Below are positions 25,241-37,965 of a DNA stretch of 64,000 bases, in pieces. The stretch comes from Druceiella hillmani (lineage: Eukaryota > Arthropoda > Insecta > Lepidoptera > Hepialidae). A program made the translations under genes and the position numbers. Position 1 is the first letter of the stretch, and the number at the start of each line of letters is the position of its first letter. Location of the stretch: assembly GCA_039881145.1 (NCBI GenBank), contig JAYKKI010000127.1, positions 558,001-622,000 of the forward strand, written 5' to 3'. The notes under the pieces were generated by a model. The model did no database searches, was not told where the DNA came from, and worked only from the letters and a program-made list of their open reading frames with translations.

Positions 25241-25252
25241 GTATATGTATAT
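25145..25252. repeat. (TA)n microsatellite
   Basis: About 105 bp of TA repeat with a few interruptions, directly inside the inner edge of the right arm. Confidence 0.95.
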
Positions 25253-26778
25253 ATTAAAATATCGGAATTATGAAATGACAGATATTTACACTATATTTAA
25301 TTGTATAAATTAATGAAAATAAAAAAACAAAGTAATACAAAGTATATATTAAATCTGACAGACAAAAACTAAATAAAATAAGACCAAAATGTTTACATTC
25401 ACAGCAAATACTTTAGAGTCAGATATTTTTGTGGGAAAAACTAATTTAAAACTTTTGTAGAGTAGTAGAACATCTGTTGACCATAGAATAATTTTGAACA
25501 GGTGGAACATTTATAAATTAGAAAGGCTATCTGTAGATATCGTGATTTTATGGGAGCCCATAAATTTCTCGGGACCAGGTACAACATTTTTGAAAATACT
25601 ATCATATATTTAATTTTCAATGAAATATTTAGTGCTAATAAAATTATAATTTTTATATTATTAGTAGTTGTGGCTGTAATTTTGTATGCGCAGTTTAAAA
25701 TACACGTAACACCATCTATTGATATATGTAGAGATAAGACAATACTTTTTGGTTTTTATTGTACTAATTCGTATATCTTCTAATTTAGTGAACCAATAAC
25801 GAAATAGAAATTCAATGTTATTTCAATCCATCCCCATGTTTTTATAAAGACTGACCATGCCCCTTATCCTTCATTCATTAGTTATTTTGTGAAATAATTT
25901 TCAATATCGAATTTTTTTTATTTCAATAATTTTATTTTTTAATGGCATAATGGTTATTAATTATAATTTCAAAACAACTTCCCCTCAATATGATTTTTTT
26001 TATTTTTACGCACATACACTAAAACATTTTAATATAAACAAACAGAGGCTTCAATCTATTAGCAAACATATATGATAAGTTACTAAATATATAATTTTAA
26101 GAACAACTTTATAACTAAACTTGATTCGCAACATCACCCAATAAACTCATTTAGTATTTACTCAACGCAACCATACGAGCATTGACCTGAATGATATACC
26201 TTCGCTAAGAATTACGTGGCATCCGACAATAATACAGGAACCAAATGAGCGCTACAGTATTACTGCGAAGCCGAAATAATGTTAGTCTTAAATAAGACAA
26301 CCAAATCTATTTATAGATGTCGTTTGATATTAAACAACTTCGATGTAACAACATTAATGTAAGTTTGGGACTCCAAGTGTAGTTAGGGAGATAGAGAGGG
26401 CGGCCAGTAAGGATAAATCGTAATAAATGCTCTATAAATAGTCTGGTTAGATAATAAAAGTAGGTGTTTTCTTGCAATTTGACTGGGAATTAACGAAGCG
26501 GGCGTTTTCGCTGAAGCAATTCTAAATACAAAACGAAAGTGCCTGAACTATTTATAATGACGATTTAATTCAAAAAGTTAATACAGAAGTATTGATTAAT
26601 TTAATGAAAAAAATTTTAAAACTTAGTTTTTGTCACCCGTCCAAAATGCCATGCCAAGCAGAAATTTAACAAAATTTTCACCACAAACATACAGAGTAAA
26701 ATAAACTATTGAGTATTTTGCAATACAGTTTGTTAATGACATATTTTACTAATTATATTATAAGTTAATAACAATATT
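25253..26778 (-). repeat. right arm of a large inverted repeat
   Basis: This is the reverse complement of the left arm. It contains the ORF counterpart 25550-25783, which keeps most of the same residues (for example FKIHVTPSIDI and RDKTILFGFYCTN). It lacks an internal 27-nt piece in frame and has a stop codon upstream of its ATG. The outer end at about 26778 abuts a PLE relic that starts at 26786. Confidence 0.85.
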
Positions 26779-26785
26779 TCATTTA

Positions 26786-26993
26786 TTGAATATATTCGGC
26801 GTTATTAAATGAAACTACTTGATGAAGAATTATTTCTACTTTATTCAAATTCTTTACCACGACTTAGGTTTCGTTGTATTACTTCTATATAATATCTTCA
26901 GGTATATAATATACTTCTATATAATATAATATACTTCTATATAATATCTTCTTCTTTATATTAATATCTTCAGGTAAGCAATTAGTAAAGATA
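26786..26993 (-). mobile_element. PLE terminus relic with an expanded ribozyme region
   Basis: Landmarks follow the order of the complete PLE: tail start ttgaatatattcggcgtta, 'taaatgaaactac', 'ttatttctact', 'ctttaccacgac.taggtttcgttgtatta', then 'atcttcaggta' and 'agcaattagcaaagat'. Between the GAAA-containing side (tttc at about 26872) and the last CUGAAGA complement (about 26968) the DNA is expanded by repeated 'acttctatataata' units. There are two copies of atatcttcaggta. Confidence 0.75.
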
Positions 26994-27563
26994 TTTCATT
27001 TAATTAATTAATGATTTAAAACAAATAATATCATACTAATTTAGAGTACTATGACAACATGGAATTTAAATTCAAATGAAATTTGCATCACTGATTGGAG
27101 GAAGGTATGGACTTATCTATCGCAGTGAAATATTTTTTCAAGCCAAGTTTCTATTCTAAGGTTTTATGTAAATATTATATACTCCTATATTATATAACCG
27201 TCCCTCTTTGCTCAAGTAAAAAGGGATCATTATTCTATTTTGGTTTATTTACTTTTTCACGTAATTATTATTTTGCTAGTGGCTTCCCAAGAATGCTGAA
27301 AAAAGATTTTTCTTTACATGTATTTGACATTGAAACGAAATTATCATTTAGAATCTGAGAAAATTATGAGTGCCTAATTTTAATTTGGTAGGATTTAAAA
27401 TTTCAGAAATTGGGTGATGAGTGGTACTTTCCTGTTGTATATATGTAGGTACGTCCTCACTACATTAATGAAAATGTGTGGGTATCAACTAATATGACTA
27501 AAGAAACCTTTCTTGCTCCATAAATATATGCTATATCCACAAGTAGTGACAAAGAAAGTCATA
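26994..27563. other. unassigned, no gene seen
   Basis: An 87-codon plus-strand ORF at 27095-27358 has no recognisable domain. Confidence 0.5.
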
Positions 27564-27799
27564 CTAAATGAAACTACGTGATGTAGTACTATTTCTACTT
27601 TCTTTCTTCAAGTTATTTACCACGACCTAGGTTTCGTTATATTACAACATATTCAGGTGGGCAATTAGCAAAGATATTGTATTACAACGAAACCTAGGTC
27701 GTGGTAAAGAAATTAAAGAAAGTAGAAATAATACTACATCATGTAGTTTCATTTAATTGCGAATAACGCATTTCTACAAAATTAACGCTAAATATATTC
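27564..27799. mobile_element. miniature PLE: two inverted termini head to head
   Basis: The left half (27564-27673) reads as the PLE terminus in minus orientation and the right half (about 27674-27799) as the same terminus in plus orientation followed by the one-sided tail (caaaattaacgctaaatata). It therefore has the layout of the complete element at 48812-52976 with all coding sequence gone. The left ribozyme core is mutated (CTGAATA instead of CTGAAGA) and the right lacks the CTGA block, so neither should cleave. Confidence 0.8.
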
Positions 27800-30700
27800 A
27801 TCAAAGAAAGTGTTTACCTTTAATTCGGATTATTCTGTGAATCAAAGTGATTATTTATGAAGCATTTTTCTAATACGCGGTATCTAGATTATGACTGAAA
27901 TATTTATATACGGAAATTTAAGCCAAAATTGCTTCTTTTAGCGCATACTCCAAGAAATAAAAGGAGGTTCTGTAGAACAAAAAGGGAAAAAAAGGTAGCT
28001 AAGAGCTACACTGAGCTGAGGTCACACGAATGCCCCTCTCTCCATCCGTTGGAACTGTTTTTGTCAGAAAACACTTGACGTGGGCAATAAACATGAAAAC
28101 AAAGTATGTATGTGCGAGTTAGTACTTGCACATATCTAATATCTCAATAGATATTTAAAAAATATTTTTAGGTAAATTGGAGAGTGGAGAACAAATTAAA
28201 TAACCGATATCTTTTTCAAAACTTCACATAATATGAGGTAACGTTTGAAGGTGTACTTATAAAGCACCCTTTTAAACGATAACTCACATCATGTGAGGTC
28301 TTCAAATATTAATTACAAGGGTTCTTTTCAATAATTTTATGTAGTATATTTTCAACGACTTGCTCAATAAAGGTAAAACATAATTCACTACCATTTCTCT
28401 ACTATTAAGCCTTCAATTATGTATAACAATATTTATATATACCTACACAAAAGAAAACTGTGATGATTGTTCTTGATGTCATAATTTTTGAGATATTTAA
28501 GGTAATAAATGTCTTCTCTATTTACATACATTAGGTAATACTCAATATTAACAGCCCTTAAATATTCATATTCATGATAAAAAAGTATTTTCACTTCCAA
28601 GATGATGCAGATTCTTAGGTACGTAAGTTAAATTGCACTTGTCTAGTTTTATTTAGTGCAGGAATTTATTAAAAAGTACTTGATTATTTATTACAAATAA
28701 ATTCTCAAGAGACGCATTTTTAATGAACTCTTTCTTAAAATAAATATATTTTTGAAGATATCGGTCTGTATCATTCTTTTTATAATACGAAGTTTGAAGG
28801 ATATACTCCTTTTATAGTGTAAACACTCATTACGAATATATTTTGATCCATTAAAGAATTGAATAAAGTGGTATATTTGGATAGATTTTAAAATTTTTTT
28901 TAATTTTATTGTTCGCTATAGAGACAAAATTTTGATTCCCTGCTAGTCATGTTTGTGATTCGACACATAAACATATATTTTTAGGTAAATTTAGTGCTAA
29001 CCATAAATTTAGTGCATTCCAATTAAGTAAAGTATGAAGTAAATAATATATTAACTTGTTGTAGAAGACTTCAATAGGTCGTAAATACAATTTCAAAAAT
29101 AACAGTTATAACAATAACAGATAAAATGGTAACCTAATAAAAATTATGAATAAAACCTTTTTCCGTTGGTATTTTCCTTGGTTTTACTTACAGATTTTTT
29201 TAATTACAGGTTTCGGAATCTAAACGAGCAACAGTTCTCGAATCAATAAAACTACAATTAAAATATGTATAAATGAAAGAACGTGATGTACAATATAATA
29301 CTGATATGAGAGCCATAACTCTTTATTTATTAATTTCACCATTATTTCCCATACTTGTTTTAAATACCACTTGAAATATTGGGCAAAACAGTTATCTCTT
29401 GTAAACACTGATATGGTGAATAAAAAAATATATATGTATGTAGTGCTACTCGATCAAAATCATGTTTATAAATTAAATAATATTGAAAATGGATAAGCGT
29501 AAAAAAAATAAGAATCTGATGGCATATTGTTACGGCTGCTTACTTTGCTGAGATGGGAAATTATGTAGTGAATTAGATTAACTGCAATAGTTTCAACGAA
29601 TTAAGTTAAATAATTGAATTATGAACAATGTAACTGTAAATGCAGAGTTCAGGTGAGGATTTCATGGTAATTTGAGGACTGTTTTAATAAAAAAATTAAA
29701 TAAAATCTATTTTAAAAAGGGGGCAAAAGCGATTTGTATAGCCGAAACAACAACAAAATTGAAATATTACAATAAAACATCTTTAGAATAATTCGAAAAA
29801 CAAATATACACTTCATCGTAATTCGAAATGATATATTTAATTTTTTTTAAATTTTAAAATAATTTACACAATTTTTTATATTTTTTCGTAAAAAAACAAG
29901 GTTAAAATGGATATCAATTTTATGTTAATTGCACATATGTCTCTGTGTTACGATAAGGCTTACAATACCTCGATTAAAATACGTGACTGTTAATAAATTA
30001 TCACATTTATCATACGGGTTAAATTATATTAATCAAATCGATTCTCTTAAACTAACTCACGTGCAAATATTCCTGGAGATCAGAAAATTATATCTTATTT
30101 CGTTCCACCATTATTCAAATTGCAACAATATTTTGGTACATAGTAGGAGGACAACGGTCCTTCGTTCACACGTGTATATACCCACTGATATAAAATATAT
30201 CGATCCACTAAATTCACTAAAATCATTTACCTGGTTCCTTTGATCTATTTTAAACAGTTAATGACATTCAAAGTTAAGCAAAAAAACTTTGCATAATGAG
30301 GTCTGTTCCTTACAGGAGTACGTATCTTATTGGTATACATATTTAAGTGTTTGTTAACTTGCGGATAATTTAAATTGTGTGCACGACTAGAAAATGAACG
30401 TAGTCATTAAAATAAGAATGATTTTGAAGTTTTGATAAAATATAATTTTGTACGTTCATTAAATGGATACATAAATAAATTATAAATCAACTTTTGCCAA
30501 TAAAACCCATTTCTCATTCTTATAAATACATCGTGAATGTTGAAACAGGGAAGATTTTAGATGGCGGTGATTAATTTAAAAAGAACTGAGCAAATTTTAA
30601 AGAGAAAAAATGATTTTCCACTAGAAAAAATTATAAATATTCCGAAATAAGATATTGTAGCAATATTATATTGATGTTTACCCCATCATAGGTGAGGAAA

Positions 30701-31064
30701 ATTTTGTTTTTGAAGAAAATTAGGTCACGGCACTATAATTAAAATGGAAAGGAGAAATCCACCCTTTCAAGGTTTTTGTCTATTTGTCTGCTTGTTTCCA
30801 TACACGTGGTGAAAATATCTTTAAATGATGGGAACGTAATATTTAATATTCTACACATTATGTTCCTGGAGAAAACTAATGTTTCCGGAGTTTATTTTGC
30901 TGGTCTGTCTGTTAACATTATTTGTTGTTTATTTGTGCTTGTATTCCTTTAAAATTATTAATGAAATGTAAATAATGTGATTACTGTTTTATTTATTAGA
31001 ACCTAGAAAAACATAAACAAACTAATTTAATTTAAAAAAACGAGAAATCTGAAAAAATTTACAA
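27800..31064. other. unassigned AT-rich DNA, no gene seen
   Basis: ORFs up to 104 codons (29929-30243) show no domain or motif that I can place. Confidence 0.5.
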
Positions 31065-31440
31065 ACTGGCTATCATGACATTGATTTCGTTTTCGTCTTC
31101 CATGACTGAATAAATTAAGTGGCCTAGATAAACAAATTCGCGGATAAAATAATCTTCACTGTGATCATTGGTAGGCATCCACAGCTGAATATAAGCCTCT
31201 TAACATGATTGATCCCATGCGATTTGCGTCCGACGGCTTCCTGACACTTTCACAGGTTATATGTCTATCTGAGGGGTAGCCTCCCACTCTAATTAATTTG
31301 GTACGTGGAGGTCTGCCCATTGCCAATTCAGCCAGTCAATCCTCCTAGCAATGTTAATAACCTCAGTTCCCCTACGGACTCCAAATTACGAATCATATTT
31401 GGAAAAGAAACCCCATCACAACCATTCCATGCTCGCTGTT
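31065..31440 (-). pseudogene. non-LTR retrotransposon fragment (probable)
   Basis: Minus-strand reading at about 31139-31073 gives REFVYLGHLIYSVMEDENEI, equivalent to the 'FVYLGSLI.....E.EI..RI' block C-terminal to the RT core of insect non-LTR elements. The GC-richer DNA up to 31440 is probably part of the same insertion, but I cannot align its reading frames to a known domain. Broken and without visible ends. Confidence 0.5.
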
Positions 31441-34400
31441 CTAAGATAATTTTAATAAAAATATATTTATTTCTTTTAAATATGGATATTAAAATACAAT
31501 TTGGAAACATTACAATTTTGAGACATTTCATTTTCATACTTTTCCATTTGAATCCAATAATAACAAAATTATACTTATGATCCTCACCATAATTTTTATA
31601 CATTTCTTAGCCAATGTCTACTGTACTTGTCATAAACTGTAGATAAGAAAACCCACTGAAGATTCTCCATAATATTACTATTTATCTTGTTTCTCTTTAT
31701 TGGTCCATTTACTTACTCAAAACCGACATATCCTATTGCATATTTCGCTCAGCCCTGCATTTATTTTTATTTTTGATGATCAGTGATGCTCGTAAAAATA
31801 TTGCCTCAAAGCGAATTGCGAATGCAAAACTCATCTTGTAAATAGTCTGATCATTGTGACATGTGAATATACCTACGTACCAATTAATACCATGCCTATT
31901 ACCTCAGCTGTATTGCAATACTTCACCTGAATTGCAATCTGACACTAGCATTTTTTATGCATCTTTTATTTTACACATATGACGCAAACTTTAAATAAAA
32001 TTAAATAATCGATATTGATAAGACGTGATTGTTTTTGTTTTCAGGCAATCTGTGTGCGGGCTTACAGTAGAAATGATAAGCTTCTAAATAATTTAAGTTA
32101 ATTATGTTAATTCAAGAGATTAAATAGATTTTACCTTCTTAATTCATATATAATATCCAGACGTGGAATACCTTCTACGTAGGTCAAGAATTCGTTTTTT
32201 TTCATACATAACAGCATATTTAATTTTGTTTCTGCATTTTACGCCTAATTTGCTGTGATTTTCTTAGTAGGCGACACAACATATATTGGCAATCATATGC
32301 AAAAATATGTTTTGGCTTCCTTGGATTGATGTCAAATTAAGAAATACACTGGTCGCTATTTTAGCCTGACTTGCTTACATTTTCAATTTACCAGGAGATT
32401 GCTATTAAGCTTTCTATTAAATTTAAATCCTATGTATAAGAATCTACAGCAGTAATGGCTAATGGTTTATTTTTATCCATTTTTGAAACTCTCCTTTCTT
32501 GAGTTATCTAATTCCTGTTTGAATTTGTAGCGGCTTATTTATTTTAATTTTAAATACCTTTTTCTTTAAAATGCATCATTTGAAAATAAGAAGAAATTAA
32601 ACACTTGCAAAAACCTCTCGGTTTCTATCCATTTGCAGACAAAAAAGTAGTACGAGGAGTTAAATTTTCGTTTTGAGTACCTTTTTCAAAGGTGACTGAA
32701 GAGCCAAAACAATTTTTTTAAGCTCAACAATGAAAGCTGGACAAAATGTGAATCAAAAAATAGAAAACGCTTTTTTTATTTTATTATGATGCCATTACCG
32801 AAAATCTCTGCTTTCTTCCGTAATGAACTAGAAGACGATTGTTTATGACGAGGGCTATAGTAAAAAAAAGTCTGTCTGTAATTACATAGAAAGTTTAATT
32901 CTTAGTTGCTAGTAAAAATAATTATTGAAATTATTTCCTTATTATACCTCCATTATTTATCAATATAGTAGATTGCTAAATAAATAGCGTATACTAAAAT
33001 GCAGAACGCTCATTAGATGATAGGTACATATTTCAAATGTGCGTGCAATATGCTTTTAAAGGTTTAATATTACACCATCAATAGGTAATGCCAAAGATGT
33101 GAAATACTAGGTAATGCCAAAAATATAAAAAGACGTTCTATGGTACGCACACTAATTACACTATTATTTTTTATTTGTATTTAAAACTGATTAAAATCAC
33201 GTTTTCATCAAGTTAAATTTAATAAGCTATAAAATATAGAAATGGCTCTTTATAATATGGTACGTTCGGTGTAAATATATGCGCATTTTTACAGTACTTC
33301 AATGACTCTCTCTAAAACTGTTGTAGTTAAAAAAATGCCATTCACTTTAATTGCCGATTTAAAAATATTTCAATGTTTTGTTAAATTATTTGTATTATTT
33401 ATGTGCTTAGTATTTTATTACTTGTTTGTTTAAATGCAATGAAAATATGAACACGTTTAGTAAACAACATAAAAATGAAACCCTTATTCCCGGTCCTCAA
33501 TCGCTCAATCTTCACAACACTAGCTCGGCATGAAGCCACCCTTTTTAAGGTGAGATATCAAATTTGAGAGATAAGGAAGGGTGAGCTATGACAAATGGCC
33601 AAACGAAAAGCTATCGACAGGTTCTGTCAACCCTCTTTCCACCACTTCTTACCCTCTCTCCCCACGAAACAATACGATGCGACCCATTAATAATAGCTAA
33701 TGTCGACAAAAAATCCCCCAGTTTTTCTTTGGTCAGTTTGAGACTCGTATGTCAATGTTTGAAAAGATTTTTTGTATCGCTGTCGGGACAATGCGTGAGT
33801 TTTTTTGATACTGTGTTTCCTCACATAGACAGAGGCTTTGTTAATGTTACTCTTACAAGTTTTTTTTCTATTGTTCTGCAATTGGAATTTATATCTTTAC
33901 TACCCCATTTTTGTTTTCAACATGCATTCGTAATGTGTAGTTTGATGATGTATATGTGTCATTCATATTTCAAATATCTAAGACAAGTTGCTATATAAAA
34001 AGGATGTCTCGATTTTCTGCTTGTTTTTTAATCTTTTATTTATTTACATACATTTATCTAATCATCACAGGTAACCCACTCGTAATGATAAGCAATTGTT
34101 TGTTTGACAAATAAAAAAAAATATGTATTAAACATTAATACAAAATATACAAGATATATAAAACAAAAGAAAGGCATACTTGAAAACATTTACATTCACT
34201 CATCATAAACAGATCACACTCAGGTTCGATCGCAATCAGACGGTTAAGCAATTGGATACCGCGGAACACTAAAGAGTTCCGATATAATTTCATTCCAGAG
34301 AGTGGTATAAAAAACAAGTTATGATTGCATGAAAACAGGAAATTATCAAATATGAAGAATGAAAGTTTACTCAATAATTACGGGCATAGAATTTTTCGTT

Positions 34401-35352
34401 TAATGGCTGGAAGAAACGTTTTTTTCTAAGTTACAACAAAATAGAAACCTTGTACACCTTATAGGATATCTGTAGGAAATACAAAGGAAAAGTAACCATT
34501 CCGTCTCATGTTCAGATATCGGAGGACCATCTTTTACACACATTCAATTATCAAACAGTACTCGGCTTCGTGTGGGCTCTAAAATCTTTTAGCTCATTGA
34601 CAAGAAAATTAGAACATTTTCAAATAAAACTAAAAACATCCAAACTTGTAAAATATTCTCTTATTTCTCTTTTGTAGTAGGAATCCAAGAATAAATACAT
34701 TTGACAATTGGAAAATATAACAAATCCCTTTTTACCTCAACACCATGGAAGTTTCTTACTTTTGGCGAATCTACATTTTCTTTTAAAAAATCTCAAACAC
34801 GAACCTCATTTTCTTCAGTTTTTTTTTAGTTTTTCATTTCTATCTACATACTATACTTATTTTTAACTAATTTGTTTCATACTTGTGTACTTTAAGTAAT
34901 CTGTGATGGTTTTTAGCACCCTCCAGTTGGACAAATATAACACCGATTTAGGATCAATTTAAATTTGCCTTATAAATACTTCACTGATAAATACATACAT
35001 CACTATGTTTAAGATTTTCATCTATCGTTTTCACAACTTTAGGAGTTAATTTGAAAATTTCCTTAGCAAGCATTTCAAAACTTAAAGAAACAAGTATACT
35101 TTTCAGTATAAATTAGTAAAGTGCCAAATTCCTAGTTTCTGAGCTTTGCAGTTATAAAGGTTCTGTAATGATTCACTCAGGGAGTGGTATTTGGATTTTA
35201 TGTATACAGGTATATTGAGTAATGAGTTTTCATCGCATAAATTTTACTGTCATATTCGGTCGGAACGTGTCAGTGTCGGTTGGATTTAAATTTATTTTTA
35301 AAATGTGGCAACTGTATCGAAATGACAAAACAATATTTTCCACATTTGCCTT
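31441..35352. other. unassigned AT-rich DNA, no gene seen
   Basis: The longest ORF (33588-33998, plus, 136 codons) has hydrophobic, low-complexity content and no recognised domain. The 33480-33720 patch is less AT-rich than its surroundings. Confidence 0.5.
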
Positions 35353-35398
35353 AAAAATAATGCCTTTTTTTATATCTCTAAAAAAAGGCATTATTTTT
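35353..35398. repeat. perfect inverted repeat, 19-bp arms
   Basis: Arm aaaaataatgccttttttt at 35353-35371 is exactly complemented at 35380-35398, with an 8-nt loop. Confidence 0.95.
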
Positions 35399-36353
35399 CT
35401 TAGAATATAAATTCTTTCCTAGACGAATATTATTAAGAACCTAATTAAAAATTCACGCTGGCAACGCATTCTCCTTAGATATAATTAAGGTTTTGCTAGA
35501 AAGTATTATTCCTCATCATTTCTAAATTCTATAGTCTCCTTATTTCATCGTTTTCATTGTCTTTAATTTAATCATGTTTTAAACTTGATAAATAGTGCAT
35601 AAAAATTATTATATTTCACGAGATATTGTTTATTCTCCTGCAAAGCTTAAATTTTCCGATAATTCGTATATTATTTTTATATTGATTTAAATATATATCT
35701 GCTTGAACAAACTTGTCAAATAATATATCTGTGTTCGATATTGTTCACACTATTATATACGAAAATGTATGTAACCCAAGATTTTTGCCCCCCGATTTCT
35801 CTCTTCTCAGATTTATCTTCTCTTTAACATATGGGATATGTTGTGTTGTTTCTAATTCTCATTGACGACTTTCAAATGTTAAAAATATTAAATTTTTTGT
35901 ATGTATGTTTAAAATATGCAATTTTTTGCATGGAATGTGACATCTGTGAACTTGTTTAGGTTACGACAGGTATTTTTTGCACAACCAGAATAGGCATGAA
36001 GTTACTTTGGTTTCTACGACCTAGGTATTTTTTGTCAAAAAAATTTCTGAGCATTGAATTGAAATCGCTTGAAACGTTACCATAAAGAAATGATGCTAAG
36101 ATGCAAATTATAGATGTATTATTAAGAACAATATCCATTTAATTTTTAACATAGAGCTAAATACTTTACATTGTATAAACTCATAGAGTAAAATCCATTT
36201 AATTTCTTTTCTGCACTAGAATACTTTTACATTGTATAGATTTCGAAAATGTAATAAAAACTATTAACTTAATAATTGGGAAAACTCACTCAAATGAAGT
36301 TTGTACGAATTAATCTCATCGAATTGCCCACGGAAAGATATTACCTTAAAACG
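35399..36353. other. unassigned, no gene seen
   Basis: Only a 'tacgacctaggta' scrap at about 36015-36027 resembles the PLE ribozyme region, and it is too short to call. Confidence 0.5.
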
Positions 36354-36424
36354 AAACCTAGGTCGTTGTTAATAATTTAAATAAAATAGATGTAATACTA
36401 TATCACATAGTTTCATTTAGTTGG
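36354..36424 (+). mobile_element. degraded PLE terminus fragment
   Basis: It retains aacgaaacctaggtcgt, the ribozyme 3' half with the GAAA and GUC elements. A diverged 'aataaaatagatgtaatact' and 'agtttcattta' block follows. The CUGAAGA half is missing. Confidence 0.7.
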
Positions 36425-37519
36425 AAATAAAAATTAAGTTATAATGATTTTCTTTTTTACACTTTTGTATAATCTTCTAAAAATTTATTACATTATTTAC
36501 ATATCAACTCTAAGCAAAGATGTATCAATGGAACTTGACAATTCTTACTAAACAAGGAGTTAAAAAAGAAAAATTCAAGATGACAAACTTTGCTTTTCTT
36601 CTATGTATATTGTGTGTGTGTAAAAATTCGGCACATATTCCCTCATTCATTCATGACAATGCTGTATCTTGTTGTAAAAAGGGCATTTTTTTTTAAATAC
36701 GTCGCTCATAAATTAAATCCTTCGAGAAGATAGATGACGAAATTTTAAACGATTCACCAATATCATTATCATTTGACATGTGAAAAAAATTACCAATACC
36801 AACATTTTCAAACCCGAAAGTAGACAGTACTGCTATAAAAGAGACAATAGCAAAAATGTTCCCGCCACCAACTTCATAATGCCAAAAGTCAACTGTAAGA
36901 CTAATTTTGAAGTCAAGAATCAAGGAAAATTTTTAATACTTGATATATAAAATACCATCGATGATCAAAATGGATACTTCAAGAAAAAAAATAAATAAAA
37001 GCAAAGAGAACTTAATAATGAAACTTCAAGCTCCAATGCCGATATTGCTTTAATAGATATTAGAAAATGGAGGTGGAATTCACGGAAATGTTATAAAAGT
37101 GTGTAGTTTGTAAAGGAAATTAATTCGAAACAAAGAAGAGCAGCATAAATGGAAGATATCTGATAGGTGAGTATGTAAGTCTTGCTGTGTTAAAGTTGTA
37201 ATTGATATTTTTGTTAAACTCCTTTGCTCGTTTTTCGTTGTTAAACTTTTTAAGATTTTCGTTATATTTTCCGAACAATTTTGTGGGAACGTTCTTAAAA
37301 ATAATTCTTGATTTATTTCAATAAAGCTGTTAGTTTATATTTTTGCTAAACCTGTTTCCAATTTTAAATATTCAAGATTTTTACTATAATTTCGGGTCAA
37401 TTTTGAGGCGAAAATAATTCTTTTTCTTTTAAAACTGCTCTTAATTTTTATTTTTGCTAAACCTATCATCAAATTCAATTCAAAATTGTCGCCATGTTCT
37501 TCCAACAATTATGAGAGAA
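36425..37519. other. unassigned, no gene seen
   Basis: No recognisable element. The longest ORF is 76 codons. Confidence 0.5.
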
Positions 37520-37965
37520 CATTCTAGAAAATATTTTTGATATTTGTGCGGAAACAGAAGCAGTGGTTAGAACCCCATACTTGACGGTTGCTGGATTGGA
37601 GGAATTTGTTCTATATTCACTAGATGCGCCCCTGTTTATTACAAAGTCAAGAGAGAATTCGCTGGGTTGATTACCTATGAATACTCGCCGTTGAATGTAA
37701 GACAGTTTCCTTATTGCTTACAATAACTGTTTACATGGTTAACTATAACTAATGAACTATTGACTACTAAAAATATGAACTCGGGTGAACTGCTGGTATT
37801 CGAATTCAAATGAACGGGGTTGAACTAAACTAAACTGATTTGCGCTGTCATACCGTCCTTATATACTTCCATGTGGTCCTTTTGTGCAGCCACCGGCCGT
37901 GACACGAGAAGTTATGAACTAGCGGCCGCCTGATCGGTGCGTCGAGTACTGCGATTTTAACGAAC
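37520..37965 (-). mobile_element. candidate solo LTR or LTR fragment (minus orientation)
   Basis: On the minus strand this GC-richer block has the order expected of a retrotransposon LTR. It opens with a TGTCACGGCCGG-type start at about 37904, has a TATA box 'agtatataaggacgg' at about 37870, and an aataaa at about 37640, some 230 bp downstream. No second copy, primer-binding site or gag/pol sequence is visible, so the exact ends and family are not established. Confidence 0.35.

Larger units (their letters stand above)
23263..25252. other. spacer between the large inverted-repeat arms
   Basis: The spacer of about 2 kb holds three smaller inverted repeats, a 158-bp tandem duplication and a (TA)n tract. 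A second arm pair, 23939-23982 and 25064-25108, continues the inverted symmetry (acgtaccacgagacaatatt against its complement). I see no transposase or other known protein in it. Confidence 0.6.

Noticed and set aside
24886..25257. 123-codon plus-strand ORF
   Set aside because: Its C-terminal half is translation of the (TA)n microsatellite (alternating Ile-Tyr).
33588..33998. 136-codon plus-strand ORF as a gene
   Set aside because: Phe/Leu/Ser-rich composition without a domain, no splice or poly(A) context; an ORF of this length can arise by chance in a window of this size.
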